Positions 16,901 to 26,537 of a stretch of DNA of 64,000 bases are shown here, piece after piece. A model generated the notes under the pieces. The model had not been told where the DNA came from, did not search any database, and worked only from the letters and a program-made list of their open reading frames with translations. A program made the translations under genes and the position numbers. The stretch covers positions 496,001 through 560,000 of the forward strand of contig NZ_CP026102.1 of assembly GCF_002902945.1 (NCBI RefSeq), read 5' to 3'. The DNA comes from Paraburkholderia caribensis (GTDB lineage: Bacteria; Pseudomonadota; Gammaproteobacteria; Burkholderiales; Burkholderiaceae). Position 1 is the stretch's first letter; each line of letters opens with the position of its first letter.

Positions 16901-17757
16901 GCGATCTCTCATCTGTCGCCGTCGCATTGCAGCGGCAGTCACGGCTTGCGGCGCGGCTGCCGGCAGCCGTGCTGGTGTCGGCGGCGTTTCTCGTCGCGCT
17001 CGCTTTGGCGATGGCCTTTCCGCACGTCGTCACGCCTTACGATCCGCTCGTCAGCGATGTCGCGCACGCGATGCAGGCGCCCAGCCTCGATCACTGGTTC
17101 GGGACCGACCGCATCGGCCGCGACGTGTTTGCGCGCGTCGTGTATGGCGCCCGCTATTCACTGCTGATCGGGCTCGCCAGCATGATCGTCAGTCTGCTGA
17201 TCGGTCTCGTGGTCGGCATGACGGCGGGGCTCGGGCGGCGCGCCGTCGACGAGAGCGCGTCGCGCGTGTTCGACGTGCTGTCGGCCTTTCCTCCCGTTCT
17301 GCTGTCGCTGTTCGTCGTGACCTTTCTCGGTCAGGGCATCGTCAACATCGCGGTGGCCGTCGGCATTGCGGGCATTCCCAAGTTCGGCCGCGTGCTGCGT
17401 GCGCAGACGCTGGTGGTGCGCCGCGCCGATTACGTGACGCATGCCGTCGTGTGGGGCCTGTCTCGCCGCCAGGTGTTTCTGCGCCACATCCTGCCGAACG
17501 TGCTGGCGGCCGTGCCCGTCATCGCGACCATCGATATCGGCAGCGCGATCATCGCCGTCTCCGGTCTCAGCTTCCTCGGTCTCGGCCCGCAGCCGCCGAC
17601 GCCCGAATGGGGCGTGATGCTCGCCGAAGGCCGCGACGTGCTGCGCGTCGCGTGGTGGCCGAGCGTGTTTCCCGGCATGGCGATCACGCTGACGGTGGTG
17701 GCGTTTTCCGTGATCGGCAAACATCTGTCCCGCGTCTATGGAGTCAAAGCGCGATGA
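16897..17757 (+). CDS. DppC-type ABC permease
   Basis: A 286-residue second permease. Landmarks are VVTPYDPLVSDVAHAMQAPS and the DppC-type HWFGTDRIGRDVFARVVYGARYSLLIGL near the N-terminus, the EAA loop VVWGLSRRQVFLRHILPNVL, and SGLSFLGLGPQPPTPEWGVMLAEGRD near the end. Its start overlaps the previous stop (ATGA), and its stop overlaps the next start, so the operon is tightly coupled. It forms the membrane pore with the preceding gene product. Confidence 0.88.
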   Translation: MSDLSSVAVALQRQSRLAARLPAAVLVSAAFLVALALAMAFPHVVTPYDPLVSDVAHAMQAPSLDHWFGTDRIGRDVFARVVYGARYSLLIGLASMIVSLLIGLVVGMTAGLGRRAVDESASRVFDVLSAFPPVLLSLFVVTFLGQGIVNIAVAVGIAGIPKFGRVLRAQTLVVRRADYVTHAVVWGLSRRQVFLRHILPNVLAAVPVIATIDIGSAIIAVSGLSFLGLGPQPPTPEWGVMLAEGRDVLRVAWWPSVFPGMAITLTVVAFSVIGKHLSRVYGVKAR

Positions 17758-19549
17758 AGCACGATTTCTCCACCGCGCGCACGCTCGTCGACGTGCGCGG
17801 ACTCGAGATCGGTTTTGCCGATGCGAACGACGGCCAGCCGCTGGTGCGCGGCGTCGATCTGACGATTCGCGCGGGCGAATGCGTGGCGCTGGTCGGCGAG
17901 TCGGGCTCGGGGAAGAGCTTGACGGCACGCAGCCTGATCGGCCTTGCCGGCCACGGCGCCCGAATCGCCGCGCGGCAGTTCGTGATCGACGGACGACACG
18001 CATTGCAGTTCCGCGAACGCGACTGGCGCGGCGTGCGCGCGGCGGCTTCGCGGGCCTCGTGATGCAAGATGCGCTGGTGTCGCTCGATCCGTTGCGCACG
18101 GTCGGCGCCGAGATCGAAGAGACGCTTGCCTTGCACTCGCCGTCCGGCTCGCGCAAGGCACGCCGGGCGCGCGTGCACGAGACGATGCGCGACGTCGGCA
18201 TGCCCGAGCCGGAGCGCCGCGCCCAGCAGTATGCGCACGAGCTGTCGGGTGGCTTGCGGCAACGGGCGTTGATCGCGTCGGCGATCGTTGCGGGCCCCGC
18301 ACTGGTGATCGCCGACGAGCCGACCACCGCGCTCGACGTGACCGTGCAGGCCCAGATTCTCGACGTGCTCGCCGCGCGCCTGCGCGAGGGCGTCGGCATG
18401 TTGCTGGTCTCGCACGATCTGGCCGTCGTGGCGGAGGTGGCGGACCGCGTGCTGGTCATGCATCGCGGCGAGGTCGTCGAAAGCGGGGCGACGCACGACG
18501 TGTTGACGAATCCCGCGCATGCCTACACGCGCCGGCTGATCGCCGCGCAGCCGGCCGCGCATTCGCGCGGGCAGCGGCTGACGTCGGCGCGTTTCGACGC
18601 GGGCGCGCACAGCGCGTCGCAGGGGCGTGCCGATGCTGCGTCGCTGATCGTGCGCGACCCGTTGCCGCCACGGCAAAGCACGGCGCGCGAGACGCTGTTG
18701 CAGGTCGAAGCGCTGGGCAAGCGCTATGGGCGGCGCGGTGCGCGCTACGGGACGGCGGGCGGTGCAGCGGACGCGGGCGATTTCGTCGCGCTCGACGACG
18801 TGTCGTTCGACGTGCAGCGCGGCGAAGTGGTCGGCATCGTCGGCGAATCGGGTTCGGGCAAGAGCACCTGCGCGAAGCTCGTGTTGGGACTCGCGACGCC
18901 GTCGGCGGGCCAGGTGCGCTTTCTCGGCGCGCACTGGAACGGCGAGGGCGCGCGCGAACCGGCGCGCCGCGCGCTGCGCTCGAAGCTGCAGTACATTCCG
19001 CAAGACCCGCTCAGTTCGTTCGATCCACGCTACTGCGTGCGGCAACTGCTGGAGGAAGCGCTGTCGACGGCGGGCCTGGGCGCGCAGCAAGTGCGGGATC
19101 GCGCTGTCGAACTGCTGGAGCAGGTCGGGCTGGATGCGCGTTATCTCGAACGGCGGCCGCTCTCGCTGTCGGGCGGACAGCGGCAGCGCGTGGCGATTGC
19201 TCGCGCGCTTGCTCCGCAGCCGGCGCTGATCGTTTGCGACGAGCCCGTGTCGGCGCTCGATGTGTACGTGCAGGCGCAGGTGCTCGATCTGCTCGGCACG
19301 TTGCAGGCGGAACTGGGCTTGTCCCTGCTGTTCATTTCGCACGATCTCGACGTGATCCGGCATGTCAGCGATCGTGTGCTCGTGTTCAAGGACGGACGCG
19401 TTGTCGAAGCGGGTGATGCACAGCGGCTCTTCGTCGCGCCACGTCATGCGTACACGCGGCTGCTGATGTCGTCCGCGCCGTCGCTGCGGCGCGCGAAGGA
19501 GGAGGGCAGTGCCGGGCGCGCGCGCGAGGTTGAACCGCTGGCGGGATAA
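17754..19549 (+). pseudogene. Double ABC ATPase (DppD-DppF fused type), one internal frameshift
   Basis: The gene starts at ATG 17754 (MKHDFSTARTLVDVRGLEIG), with the first Walker A (GESGSGKSLTARSL) in that frame, but the frame stops at a TGA at about 18060. The next frame resumes exactly where the protein should continue: FAGLVMQDALVSLDPLRTVG (Q-loop), the first signature LSGGLRQR, Walker B LVIADEPTTALD, then a second full ATPase half with Walker A GESGSGKST, signature LSGGQRQR and Walker B LIVCDEPVSALD. The break lies in a GC repeat near 18033-18045 and looks like a 2-base gain. If real, the importer would lack an intact ATPase; if a sequencing error, the protein is ~598 residues. Confidence 0.8.
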
Positions 19550-19632
19550 GCGCTGGGCCGCGAATGCCGGGCGGCGGACAGTCACGCGGTTTCCGGAGTG
19601 CGCGCGACTCTCGCGCGCACCTCGGACGAGTC

Positions 19633-19914
19633 TTAACGCACGATACGAATGGGAGGCGAATAGGAGCTAACCGTTGTATCGCCACTCCCACCCGTTTGCG
19701 ACGTGCCGTTCGGGTCTCCGCCGAAGCCCGCTTCGTCCACGGCTGCTGAATGACCCGGCGTGCTAAGGCTCAGTGGCGAGGGGCTGCCCCGGTCCGTAAC
19801 GACTGGCGCCGTGCGTACCGGCGGTTGATCGAGCGGTTGACTCGCCTGCGCAAATGTAGACAGCGGGGTGGCGAAGATTGCCGCGATGGCGAGCGCTTGA
19901 ACTGTCGATTTCAT
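19633..19914 (-). CDS. Small secreted protein
   Basis: A 93-residue exported protein starting at MKSTVQALAIAAIFATPLST, a Sec signal peptide with a likely cleavage after FAQA. The mature part (SQPLDQPPVRTAPVVTDRGS..) is rich in Pro, Ser, Thr and Gly with no cysteine and no recognised domain; it resembles the short Gln/Pro-rich periplasmic proteins common in Burkholderiales. No strong ribosome site is seen before the ATG. Single gene, function unknown. Confidence 0.55.
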   Translation of the reverse strand: MKSTVQALAIAAIFATPLSTFAQASQPLDQPPVRTAPVVTDRGSPSPLSLSTPGHSAAVDEAGFGGDPNGTSQTGGSGDTTVSSYSPPIRIVR

Positions 19915-20069
19915 CGTGAAGTAGTGAGGTTGGAGATGGACGGACACCATTGCCCACAGCGTGAGCGCAAGTGTATGAAGCGACACCCGAGCGAAAAAGA
20001 TGCGCGTGCCGACATCTGGGTTCGGATTGAGTGAAAAGTCGTCGCGATTGAGTTCATGGATAGCGGCGA

Positions 20070-21089
20070 TCAGGTGCTGACTGCCATGTCCATTTCATCG
20101 GAATCGACCGTGTCGGCGAGGCGCGGCGATTGGCTTGCGACCACACGGACGTCGCGGGTCCCGTCAACCGGTGGACGGTTACGCGCGAATGCAAGCGGGG
20201 ACTGGGCGCAGATTTCCGCCACCCATTCGACGAACACCCGGACCTTCGGAGCGAGATGCCGGTTGTGCGGATAGACGGCAGACAACGGCATGGAGCGGAC
20301 TTTCCACGGCGCGAGTATTTCTTTGAGCTCCCCCGCTTCGATGTGCGATGCAAGCATGAACGAGGGCGCCTGAATGATGCCCGCGCCGTTGACGCCGCAC
20401 ATCACGTAAGCGTCCGCATCGTTGACGGCGAGGCCGCCATTCATTTTCATATCGCGGCTTTCGCCGTTCACATCGAAGTTCAAGCCGAGGGTTCGACCCG
20501 TACGGCTGGAAAAATAGTGCACCGCGACGTGTTGCTCCAGTTCTTCGAGTGAGCAAGGCTCGCCGTAGCGGGCGAGATAGGCCGGACTGGCGGCAGTGAT
20601 GGTCGACAAGGCGCCGAGCCGCCGTGCGACCAGCGTCGAATCGTCCAGATTGCCGACGCGCAGCGCACAGTCGACTCCTTCCTGAATCAGGTCCACGTGC
20701 CGGTCGCCGAAACCCAGCATCAACTCGACGTGCGGATACCGCTCGCGAAATTCTTCAAGGCGTGGCATCACGATCAGGCGTCCCAGCGAACCGGGCATGT
20801 CCACTCTGAGTTTGCCCCGAGGACCTTTGACGACGTTGGCGAGGCTGTCCTCGATCTCGTCGATGTCGGCGAGCACCCGCACGCAGCGTTCGTAGTATCC
20901 CGCGCCTTCTGGCGTCAGATTCAGGCGGCGCGTGGTTCGCTGCATCAGGCGCGTGTGCAGATTCGCTTCCAGATTCTTGATGATGGTGGTGGCCGACGCA
21001 CGCGGAATGTCCAGAGCGTCCGCTGCGCGGGCGAAGCTGTTCATCTCGACGACCTTGGTGAAGACCTTCATCGCCAGGAGCTTGTCCAT
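20070..21089 (-). CDS. LysR-family regulator next to the RND pump (CeoR/BpeT-like)
   Basis: A 339-residue LysR-type regulator. Residues ~1-62 are the winged helix (FTKVVEMNSFARAADALDIPRASATTIIKNLEANLHTRLMQRTTRRLNLT), and the rest is the substrate-binding-like effector domain, with a longer C-terminal tail than usual. It is transcribed away from llpE and the efflux genes. In Burkholderia the homologous positions are held by CeoR and BpeT, activators of CeoAB-OpcM and BpeEF-OprC; I infer the same job. AAGGG precedes the ATG. The promoter region shared with llpE holds a candidate operator. Confidence 0.85.
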   Translation of the reverse strand: MDKLLAMKVFTKVVEMNSFARAADALDIPRASATTIIKNLEANLHTRLMQRTTRRLNLTPEGAGYYERCVRVLADIDEIEDSLANVVKGPRGKLRVDMPGSLGRLIVMPRLEEFRERYPHVELMLGFGDRHVDLIQEGVDCALRVGNLDDSTLVARRLGALSTITAASPAYLARYGEPCSLEELEQHVAVHYFSSRTGRTLGLNFDVNGESRDMKMNGGLAVNDADAYVMCGVNGAGIIQAPSFMLASHIEAGELKEILAPWKVRSMPLSAVYPHNRHLAPKVRVFVEWVAEICAQSPLAFARNRPPVDGTRDVRVVASQSPRLADTVDSDEMDMAVST

Positions 21090-21156
21090 ATTCCCTTACC
21101 TCACACAAATCAGCTGCAACTTGCTTTCGGACGCGGCAGGGCTGCGGATAGCTGTG

Positions 21157-21176
21157 ATTCTTCGGCTGCCGTGAAT
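21157..21176. promoter_or_regulatory. Candidate LysR operator in the shared promoter region
   Basis: ATTC (21157-21160) and GAAT (21173-21176) are inverted repeats 12 bases apart, between the divergent LysR and llpE genes. LysR proteins bind such interrupted dyads; this is a candidate only. Confidence 0.35.
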
Positions 21177-21228
21177 AGTGTTCTGGATTATAACCATTTA
21201 TCTGTTTTTCGTCTTCGGACAGAATGGC

Positions 21229-22083
21229 ATGCATCGAAACATCCCGGAAGGCGCAGGCCTGCAGGCTATGTCAATCAATGTCGAACAGGCGATCGAAATT
21301 CAGAACGTGGATCTGGAAGGCCACGCACAGGCCATCCGGTTGCGTACCTATCGTCCTCCAGGCAGGCGCGACGCGTTGCCTGTCATATTTTTCTTTCACG
21401 GCGGCGGATTCGTTAAAGGAACGCCCGAGCAGTCCGATCCGACGTGCTCGCAGATTGCGCGTCAGGCGCATGCGCTGGTCGTTTCAGTGGGTTACTCGCT
21501 GGCGCCGGCCTTTCCGTTTCCCACTGCGCTCCACGACGGATTCCTCGCTGCACAGTGGCTCGTCACCCATGCGCGCGCACTTCATGCCGACGCGAAGCGA
21601 ATGGCTGTTGCCGGGCACGACGCGGGCGGCAATCTGGCGACAGGTCTCGCGGCAATGGTCCGCGATCGGGCCTCTTTCCGTTTTTGCGCCCAGGCGCTGG
21701 TTGCGCCGCTGCTCGATCCGAGCATGACGCGCTTTCCTGATCTGGATGATGAAATAACACTAGATATGTGCGCAGAGGAATGCGCGTCCGGATATCGGGC
21801 CTATCTGCCGTTGGCGTCTCTGAGGCTTCATCCCTACGCCGCGCCGATCGAATCGCTGCGTCTGGCGGGGCTGCCTGCTGCATTCATCGCAAGCGCGGCG
21901 AACGACCTGATGCACGTGGAGGCCGAGCGGTACGCCGCCGGGCTGATCGCAGCGGGCGTGCCCACCACGGTGACACGCTACCGCGGCGTCGCGCACTACG
22001 AACTGGCGTCACGACAGGAAGTCATCGCTGACGTTGCCGCCTTCTTCAGTAAAGAACTTGGCACTGCGCCGAAGCGTTCCTGA
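21229..22083 (+). CDS. llpE: LlpE-like alpha/beta hydrolase with Asp in place of the nucleophile Ser
   Basis: A ~284-residue protein of the hormone-sensitive-lipase-like alpha/beta hydrolase group. The oxyanion motif HGGGF and a catalytic-His-like FRGVAHYEL-type segment are visible. The nucleophile elbow, normally G-[DE]-S-A-G, reads GHDAG, so the usual serine is Asp. By position (LysR, lipase-like gene, RND operon) it matches llpE of the Burkholderia CeoAB/BpeEF loci, whose role in efflux is unclear. The start is uncertain: ATG 21229 is used, ATG 21268 (MSINVEQ) is nearly as likely, and the frame is open back to 21178. It is the first gene of the pump operon. Confidence 0.75.
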   Translation: MHRNIPEGAGLQAMSINVEQAIEIQNVDLEGHAQAIRLRTYRPPGRRDALPVIFFFHGGGFVKGTPEQSDPTCSQIARQAHALVVSVGYSLAPAFPFPTALHDGFLAAQWLVTHARALHADAKRMAVAGHDAGGNLATGLAAMVRDRASFRFCAQALVAPLLDPSMTRFPDLDDEITLDMCAEECASGYRAYLPLASLRLHPYAAPIESLRLAGLPAAFIASAANDLMHVEAERYAAGLIAAGVPTTVTRYRGVAHYELASRQEVIADVAAFFSKELGTAPKRS

Positions 22084-22113
22084 TTCATGTAACCAGAAAA
22101 ATGGAGTTTGAAA

Positions 22114-23289
22114 ATGCCGTCAAAGCGTAGGCTGGTTGCCGCCAGCGCGGTCTTGCTGGTCATCGTCGCGGGTACTGCGGCGACATATCACGTGCGCGGC
22201 AGCGCGCCCCTGAGCGACGCTGCCGCCGCTGCGGCGCCGCCGGCTGCGGACGTGGATGTCGCGCCCGTGGTCTCGCAGACCATCACCGACTATCAGGCCT
22301 ACTCGGGCCGCATCGAGGCCATCAACAACGTGGAGATCCGGCCGCTCGTGTCCGGAACGATCGTCGCCGTCCACTTCCACGACGGCGCGACGGTCAAAAA
22401 GGGCGACCTGCTCGTTACGATCGACCCGCGCCCGTATCAGGCGGAGGTCGACCGCGCGGCCGCGCAACTCGCTTCGGCGGAGTCGCGCAATGGTTATGCG
22501 GCGGCCGACTGGGCTCGCGCGCAAAGGCTGCTGACGGACAACGCCATTGCCAAACGCGACTACGACCAGGCGCAGAACGCAAATCGGGAAGCCCTGGCCG
22601 CCGTGAAGGCGGCCAGGGCCGCGCTCGAAGCGGCGCAGATCAATCTCGGCTACACCGCCATCACGGCGCCCGTGTCGGGACGCGTATCCCGTGCGGAATT
22701 GACGGTAGGCAACATCGTTTCGCCGGGGGCCAATGCGCCCGTGCTGACCACGCTGGTGTCGACGTCGCCCATCTATGCGTCATTCGATGTCGACGAGCAG
22801 ACGTACCTGCGCTTTCTCAGTCGCGACTCGAAAGTGACGGTGCCTGTCTCCGTGGGTCTCGCTAACGAGACGGGCTATTCGCGGCAGGGCGTGATCGATT
22901 CCGTGGACAACCGGCTCGACACCAGTTCCGGGACGATTCGCGTGCGCGCGCGTTTCGGCAACGAGGATGGCGTGCTGGTCCCCGGCCTTTACGTGCGGGC
23001 CCGCGTTGGCGGCGGTGTGCCGCATCAGGCAGTGCTGGTCAGCGACGCAGCCATCCAGACCGACCAGGACAAGAAGTTCGTGCTGCTGGTGGACGCGGAG
23101 AACCGGGTCCGATACCGCGAAGTCAAGCTGGGCGACCAGCACCAGGGTTTGCGCGTCATCACGGGCGGCCTGCAGCCGGGAGACCGTGTCGTCGTGAACG
23201 GCATACAACGCGTTCGCCCGGGCGATCCCGTCAAGCCCAACCCGGTGCAAATGTCGGGCGACACCGCCTCCACGACAAGGGCTTCCTGA
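22114..23289 (+). CDS. ceoA: RND pump periplasmic adaptor (CeoA/BpeE-like)
   Basis: A 391-residue membrane-fusion protein. The ATG at 22114 has GGAG 8 bases before it; an N-terminal membrane anchor/signal (LVAASAVLLVIVAGTAATY) is followed by the lipoyl/biotinyl half-motifs (GRIEAINNVEIRPLVSGTIVAVHFHDGATVKKGDLLVTID), a helical hairpin rich in Ala/Glu/Arg, the second lipoyl half (AINLGYTAITAPVSGRV-like) and the beta-barrel domain. It links the inner-membrane pump to the outer-membrane channel. No lipobox cysteine is seen. It is in one operon with llpE, the RND gene and the channel gene. Confidence 0.92.
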   Translation: MPSKRRLVAASAVLLVIVAGTAATYHVRGSAPLSDAAAAAAPPAADVDVAPVVSQTITDYQAYSGRIEAINNVEIRPLVSGTIVAVHFHDGATVKKGDLLVTIDPRPYQAEVDRAAAQLASAESRNGYAAADWARAQRLLTDNAIAKRDYDQAQNANREALAAVKAARAALEAAQINLGYTAITAPVSGRVSRAELTVGNIVSPGANAPVLTTLVSTSPIYASFDVDEQTYLRFLSRDSKVTVPVSVGLANETGYSRQGVIDSVDNRLDTSSGTIRVRARFGNEDGVLVPGLYVRARVGGGVPHQAVLVSDAAIQTDQDKKFVLLVDAENRVRYREVKLGDQHQGLRVITGGLQPGDRVVVNGIQRVRPGDPVKPNPVQMSGDTASTTRAS

Positions 23290-23334
23290 GTGCGCACATT
23301 GCGCATGGCCCTTCATGCCTAGCCAGAGAATGTC

Positions 23335-26300
23335 ATGAACCTCTCCAAGTTTTTTATCGAACGCCCGATATTTGCGGCGGTGCTGTCAGCCATGATCTTG
23401 CTGGCGGGGCTGATCTCGATGGTGAATCTGCCCATCTCCGAATATCCAGGCGTAGTGCCTCCGTCCGTCGTGGTGACGGCGCAATATCCCGGCGCCAATC
23501 CGAAGGTGATTGCCGAAACGGTTGCGTCGCCGCTCGAAGAACAGATCAACGGTGTCGAGAACATGCTGTACATGCAGTCGCAGGCGAATAGCGACGGCAC
23601 GCTCACCTTGACGATCACGTTCAAGCTCGGCACGAATCCCGACCTCGCGCAGCAGCAGGTGGAAACGCGTGTGAACCAGGCGCTGCCGCGCTTGCCCGAG
23701 GACGTGCAACGCCTCGGGGTCACGACGATCAAGTCGTCGCCGACGCTCACGATGGTTGTCCACCTTGTTTCGCCGAGCGAGAAATACAACAGCACGTATC
23801 TGCGCAACTATGCGCTGATCAACGTTCGCGACCGGCTCGAACGTATTCCCGGCGTCGGCCAGGTGACGTTGTGGGGCTCCGGCGACTATTCGATGCGCGT
23901 GTGGCTCGATCCGCAGAAAGTAGCCGAGCACAACATGACCGCCAACGATGTCGTAACGGCGATCCGCGACCAGAACCTTCAGGTGGCGGCCGGCCAGGTG
24001 GGTGCGTCTCCGTCGACGCCCGATGCACCGCTGCAACTGAATGTGAATGCGCAGGGCAGACTCGAGACCGAAGACGAATTCCGCGACATCGTCCTGAAGA
24101 CATCGGCCGATGGCGCAGTGACGCGCCTCAAGGACGTCGCGCGAGTGGAAATGGGCGCGTCCGAATATGCGCGCCGCTCGCTGCTGAACAACAAGTCGGC
24201 GGTCGCGATGGCTATCTTCGAGCTGCCGAATGCGAACTCGCTGGACATCTCGGAGCATGTTCGCGATGCGATGAAGCAACTCCAGGCCGACATGCCGGAA
24301 GGCGTGAAGTACGACATCGTCTATGACCCGACGCAGTTCGTGCGTTCGAGTATCCACGCGGTGATTCATACGCTGCTGGAAGCCGTCGCACTCGTCGTGC
24401 TGGTCGTCATCGTGTTCCTGCAAACGTGGCGGGCGTCGATCATCCCGCTGCTCGCCGTTCCCGTTTCGATTGTCGGCACGTTCTCACTGTTGCTCGCATT
24501 CGGCTTCTCGATCAATGCGCTGTCGCTGTTCGGCATGGTGCTGGCAATCGGCATCGTGGTCGACGACGCGATCGTGGTGGTCGAGAACGTCGAACGCAAT
24601 ATCGCTACGGGCCTGACGCCGAAGGAAGCGACCCATCAGGCAATGCAGGAGGTGAGCGGGCCGATTATCGCCATTGCCCTGACGCTGATTGCCGTGTTCG
24701 TGCCGCTCGCTTTCATGAACGGCTTGACGGGCCAGTTCTACAAGCAGTTCGCGATGACCATTGCGATCTCGACGGTCATTTCCGCATTCAACTCGCTGAC
24801 GCTTTCGCCCGCGCTTTCCGCGCTGTTGCTCAAAGGGCATCACGACCCGAAGGACTGGCTCACGCGCGCGATGGATCGGGTGTTCGGTCCGTTCTTCAAC
24901 GCGTTCAACAAGGTCTTTCATCGCGGCTCCGAGTCGTATAGCCACGGTGTGTCGAAGGTCGTCAACCGCAAGGTCGTCATTCTGGCGATCTATGCCGTGC
25001 TGCTGGGGCTGACCGTGCTGATGAGCAAGGTCGTGCCGGGTGGATTCGTTCCCGTTCAGGACAAGCAGTACCTGGTCGCTATCGTGCAGTTGCCCAACGG
25101 CGCGTCGCTCGACCGCACGGAAGATGTGGTGCGCGAAGTCGGGGAGATCGCGTTGAAGACGCCCGGCGTCGAATCGGCCGTGCAGTTCCCCGGCTTGTCG
25201 ATCAACGGCTTCACCAACTCGTCGAGTTCGGCTGTCATCTTCTTCGGGGAAACGCCATTCGAAGAGCGTAAGGGCAAGTCGATGAACGGACTGAGCATTG
25301 CCGCCGAGCTGAACAAGCGGCTGTCTGGCATCAAGGGGGCGTTCGTCGCGGTGTTTCCGCCGCCGCCCGTTCTCGGTCTGGGCACGCTGGGCGGCTTCAA
25401 GCTTCAGATCGAAGACCAGCAGGCGCAGGGCTATACCGCGCTCAACAACGCGACCCAGTCGTTCCTCAAAGAGGCCGCGAAGACGCCTGAACTCGGCCCG
25501 GCGTTCTCGACGTACCAGATCAATGTGCCGCAAGTGAATGTCGCTGTGGACCGCGTGAAGGCCAAGCAATTGGGCATCTCCGTGAACGACATTTTCAGCA
25601 CGATGCAGGTGTATCTCGGTTCGTTCTATGTGAATGACTTCAACCGGTTCGGCCGCGTCTACCAGGTGCGCGTGCAGGCGGATGCGCCATTCCGCGCGCA
25701 CATGGACGACATCGGATTGCTGAAGACGCGTAACGACAAGGGAGAGATGGTGCCGTTGTCCACTCTCGTGAAAGTCACGCCAACCTACGGTCCTGACTCG
25801 GTGGTCCGATACAACGGCTATACGGCGGCGGATATCAACGGCGGTCCCGCGCCGGGTTATTCGTCGGGGCAGGCCCAGGCCGCCATCGAAAAGGTCGCGG
25901 CGAAGACGTTGCCGCGAGGCATGAAGTTCGAATGGACCGATCTGACGTATCAGCAGATTCTTGCGGGCAATGCGGCGCTCTGGGTGTTCCCGATCAGCGT
26001 TCTGCTCGTCTACATGGTGCTGGCCGCGATGTATGAAAGCCTCACGTTGCCGCTCGCCATTCTGATGATCGTACCGATGAGCGTGCTGTCCGCACTGCTC
26101 GGCGTCTGGTTGACTCACGGCGACAACAACATCTTCACGCAGATCGGCCTCATGGTGCTGGTCGGGTTGTCCGCGAAGAACGCGATCCTGATTGTCGAAT
26201 TTGCCCGGGAACTGGAGATGGAAGGGCGCTCGATCGTGCAGGCCGCGATCGAAGCCAGCCGGCTGCGTTTGCGGCCGATCCTGATGACGTCGTTCGCGTT

Positions 26301-26529
26301 CATCATGGGTGTGGTGCCGCTGGTCGTGTCGAGCGGCGCGGGTTCGGAGATGCGTCACGCGATCGGTATTGCGGTGTTCTTCGGGATGCTGGGCGTCACC
26401 CTGTTCGGCTTGCTGCTGACACCCGTCTTCTATGTCGTTCTGCGAAAGCTCGACAGGAAAGAGCACATCGTGGACAAGCACGGACATCACCCGCACGTTC
26501 GCGGTGTCGATGCTTCCGTCGAAGCGTGA
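23335..26529 (+). CDS. ceoB: RND multidrug efflux transporter (CeoB/BpeF-like)
   Basis: A 1064-residue HAE1-type RND pump, the usual length. The start MNLSKFFIERPIFAAVLSAMI is the canonical first membrane helix; GANPKVIAETVASPLEEQINGVE and the large periplasmic loops follow. In helix 4 the proton-relay pair is present (GIVVDDAIVVVENVER), and the second half repeats the fold with GLSAKNAILIVEFA and a Lys-bearing helix. The C-terminus is His-rich. It exports drugs and toxic compounds using proton entry. In Burkholderia the orthologous pumps handle chloramphenicol, trimethoprim and fluoroquinolones and respond to salicylate; the substrates here are inferred from that. Confidence 0.95.
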   Translation: MNLSKFFIERPIFAAVLSAMILLAGLISMVNLPISEYPGVVPPSVVVTAQYPGANPKVIAETVASPLEEQINGVENMLYMQSQANSDGTLTLTITFKLGTNPDLAQQQVETRVNQALPRLPEDVQRLGVTTIKSSPTLTMVVHLVSPSEKYNSTYLRNYALINVRDRLERIPGVGQVTLWGSGDYSMRVWLDPQKVAEHNMTANDVVTAIRDQNLQVAAGQVGASPSTPDAPLQLNVNAQGRLETEDEFRDIVLKTSADGAVTRLKDVARVEMGASEYARRSLLNNKSAVAMAIFELPNANSLDISEHVRDAMKQLQADMPEGVKYDIVYDPTQFVRSSIHAVIHTLLEAVALVVLVVIVFLQTWRASIIPLLAVPVSIVGTFSLLLAFGFSINALSLFGMVLAIGIVVDDAIVVVENVERNIATGLTPKEATHQAMQEVSGPIIAIALTLIAVFVPLAFMNGLTGQFYKQFAMTIAISTVISAFNSLTLSPALSALLLKGHHDPKDWLTRAMDRVFGPFFNAFNKVFHRGSESYSHGVSKVVNRKVVILAIYAVLLGLTVLMSKVVPGGFVPVQDKQYLVAIVQLPNGASLDRTEDVVREVGEIALKTPGVESAVQFPGLSINGFTNSSSSAVIFFGETPFEERKGKSMNGLSIAAELNKRLSGIKGAFVAVFPPPPVLGLGTLGGFKLQIEDQQAQGYTALNNATQSFLKEAAKTPELGPAFSTYQINVPQVNVAVDRVKAKQLGISVNDIFSTMQVYLGSFYVNDFNRFGRVYQVRVQADAPFRAHMDDIGLLKTRNDKGEMVPLSTLVKVTPTYGPDSVVRYNGYTAADINGGPAPGYSSGQAQAAIEKVAAKTLPRGMKFEWTDLTYQQILAGNAALWVFPISVLLVYMVLAAMYESLTLPLAILMIVPMSVLSALLGVWLTHGDNNIFTQIGLMVLVGLSAKNAILIVEFARELEMEGRSIVQAAIEASRLRLRPILMTSFAFIMGVVPLVVSSGAGSEMRHAIGIAVFFGMLGVTLFGLLLTPVFYVVLRKLDRKEHIVDKHGHHPHVRGVDASVEA

Positions 26530-26537
26530 GGATCATC

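Noticed and set aside
24484..26496. Long minus-strand open frame (670 codons) over the RND transporter gene
   Set aside because: Antisense shadow of a conserved pump gene; composition is rich in His/Arg/Gln with no family pattern.
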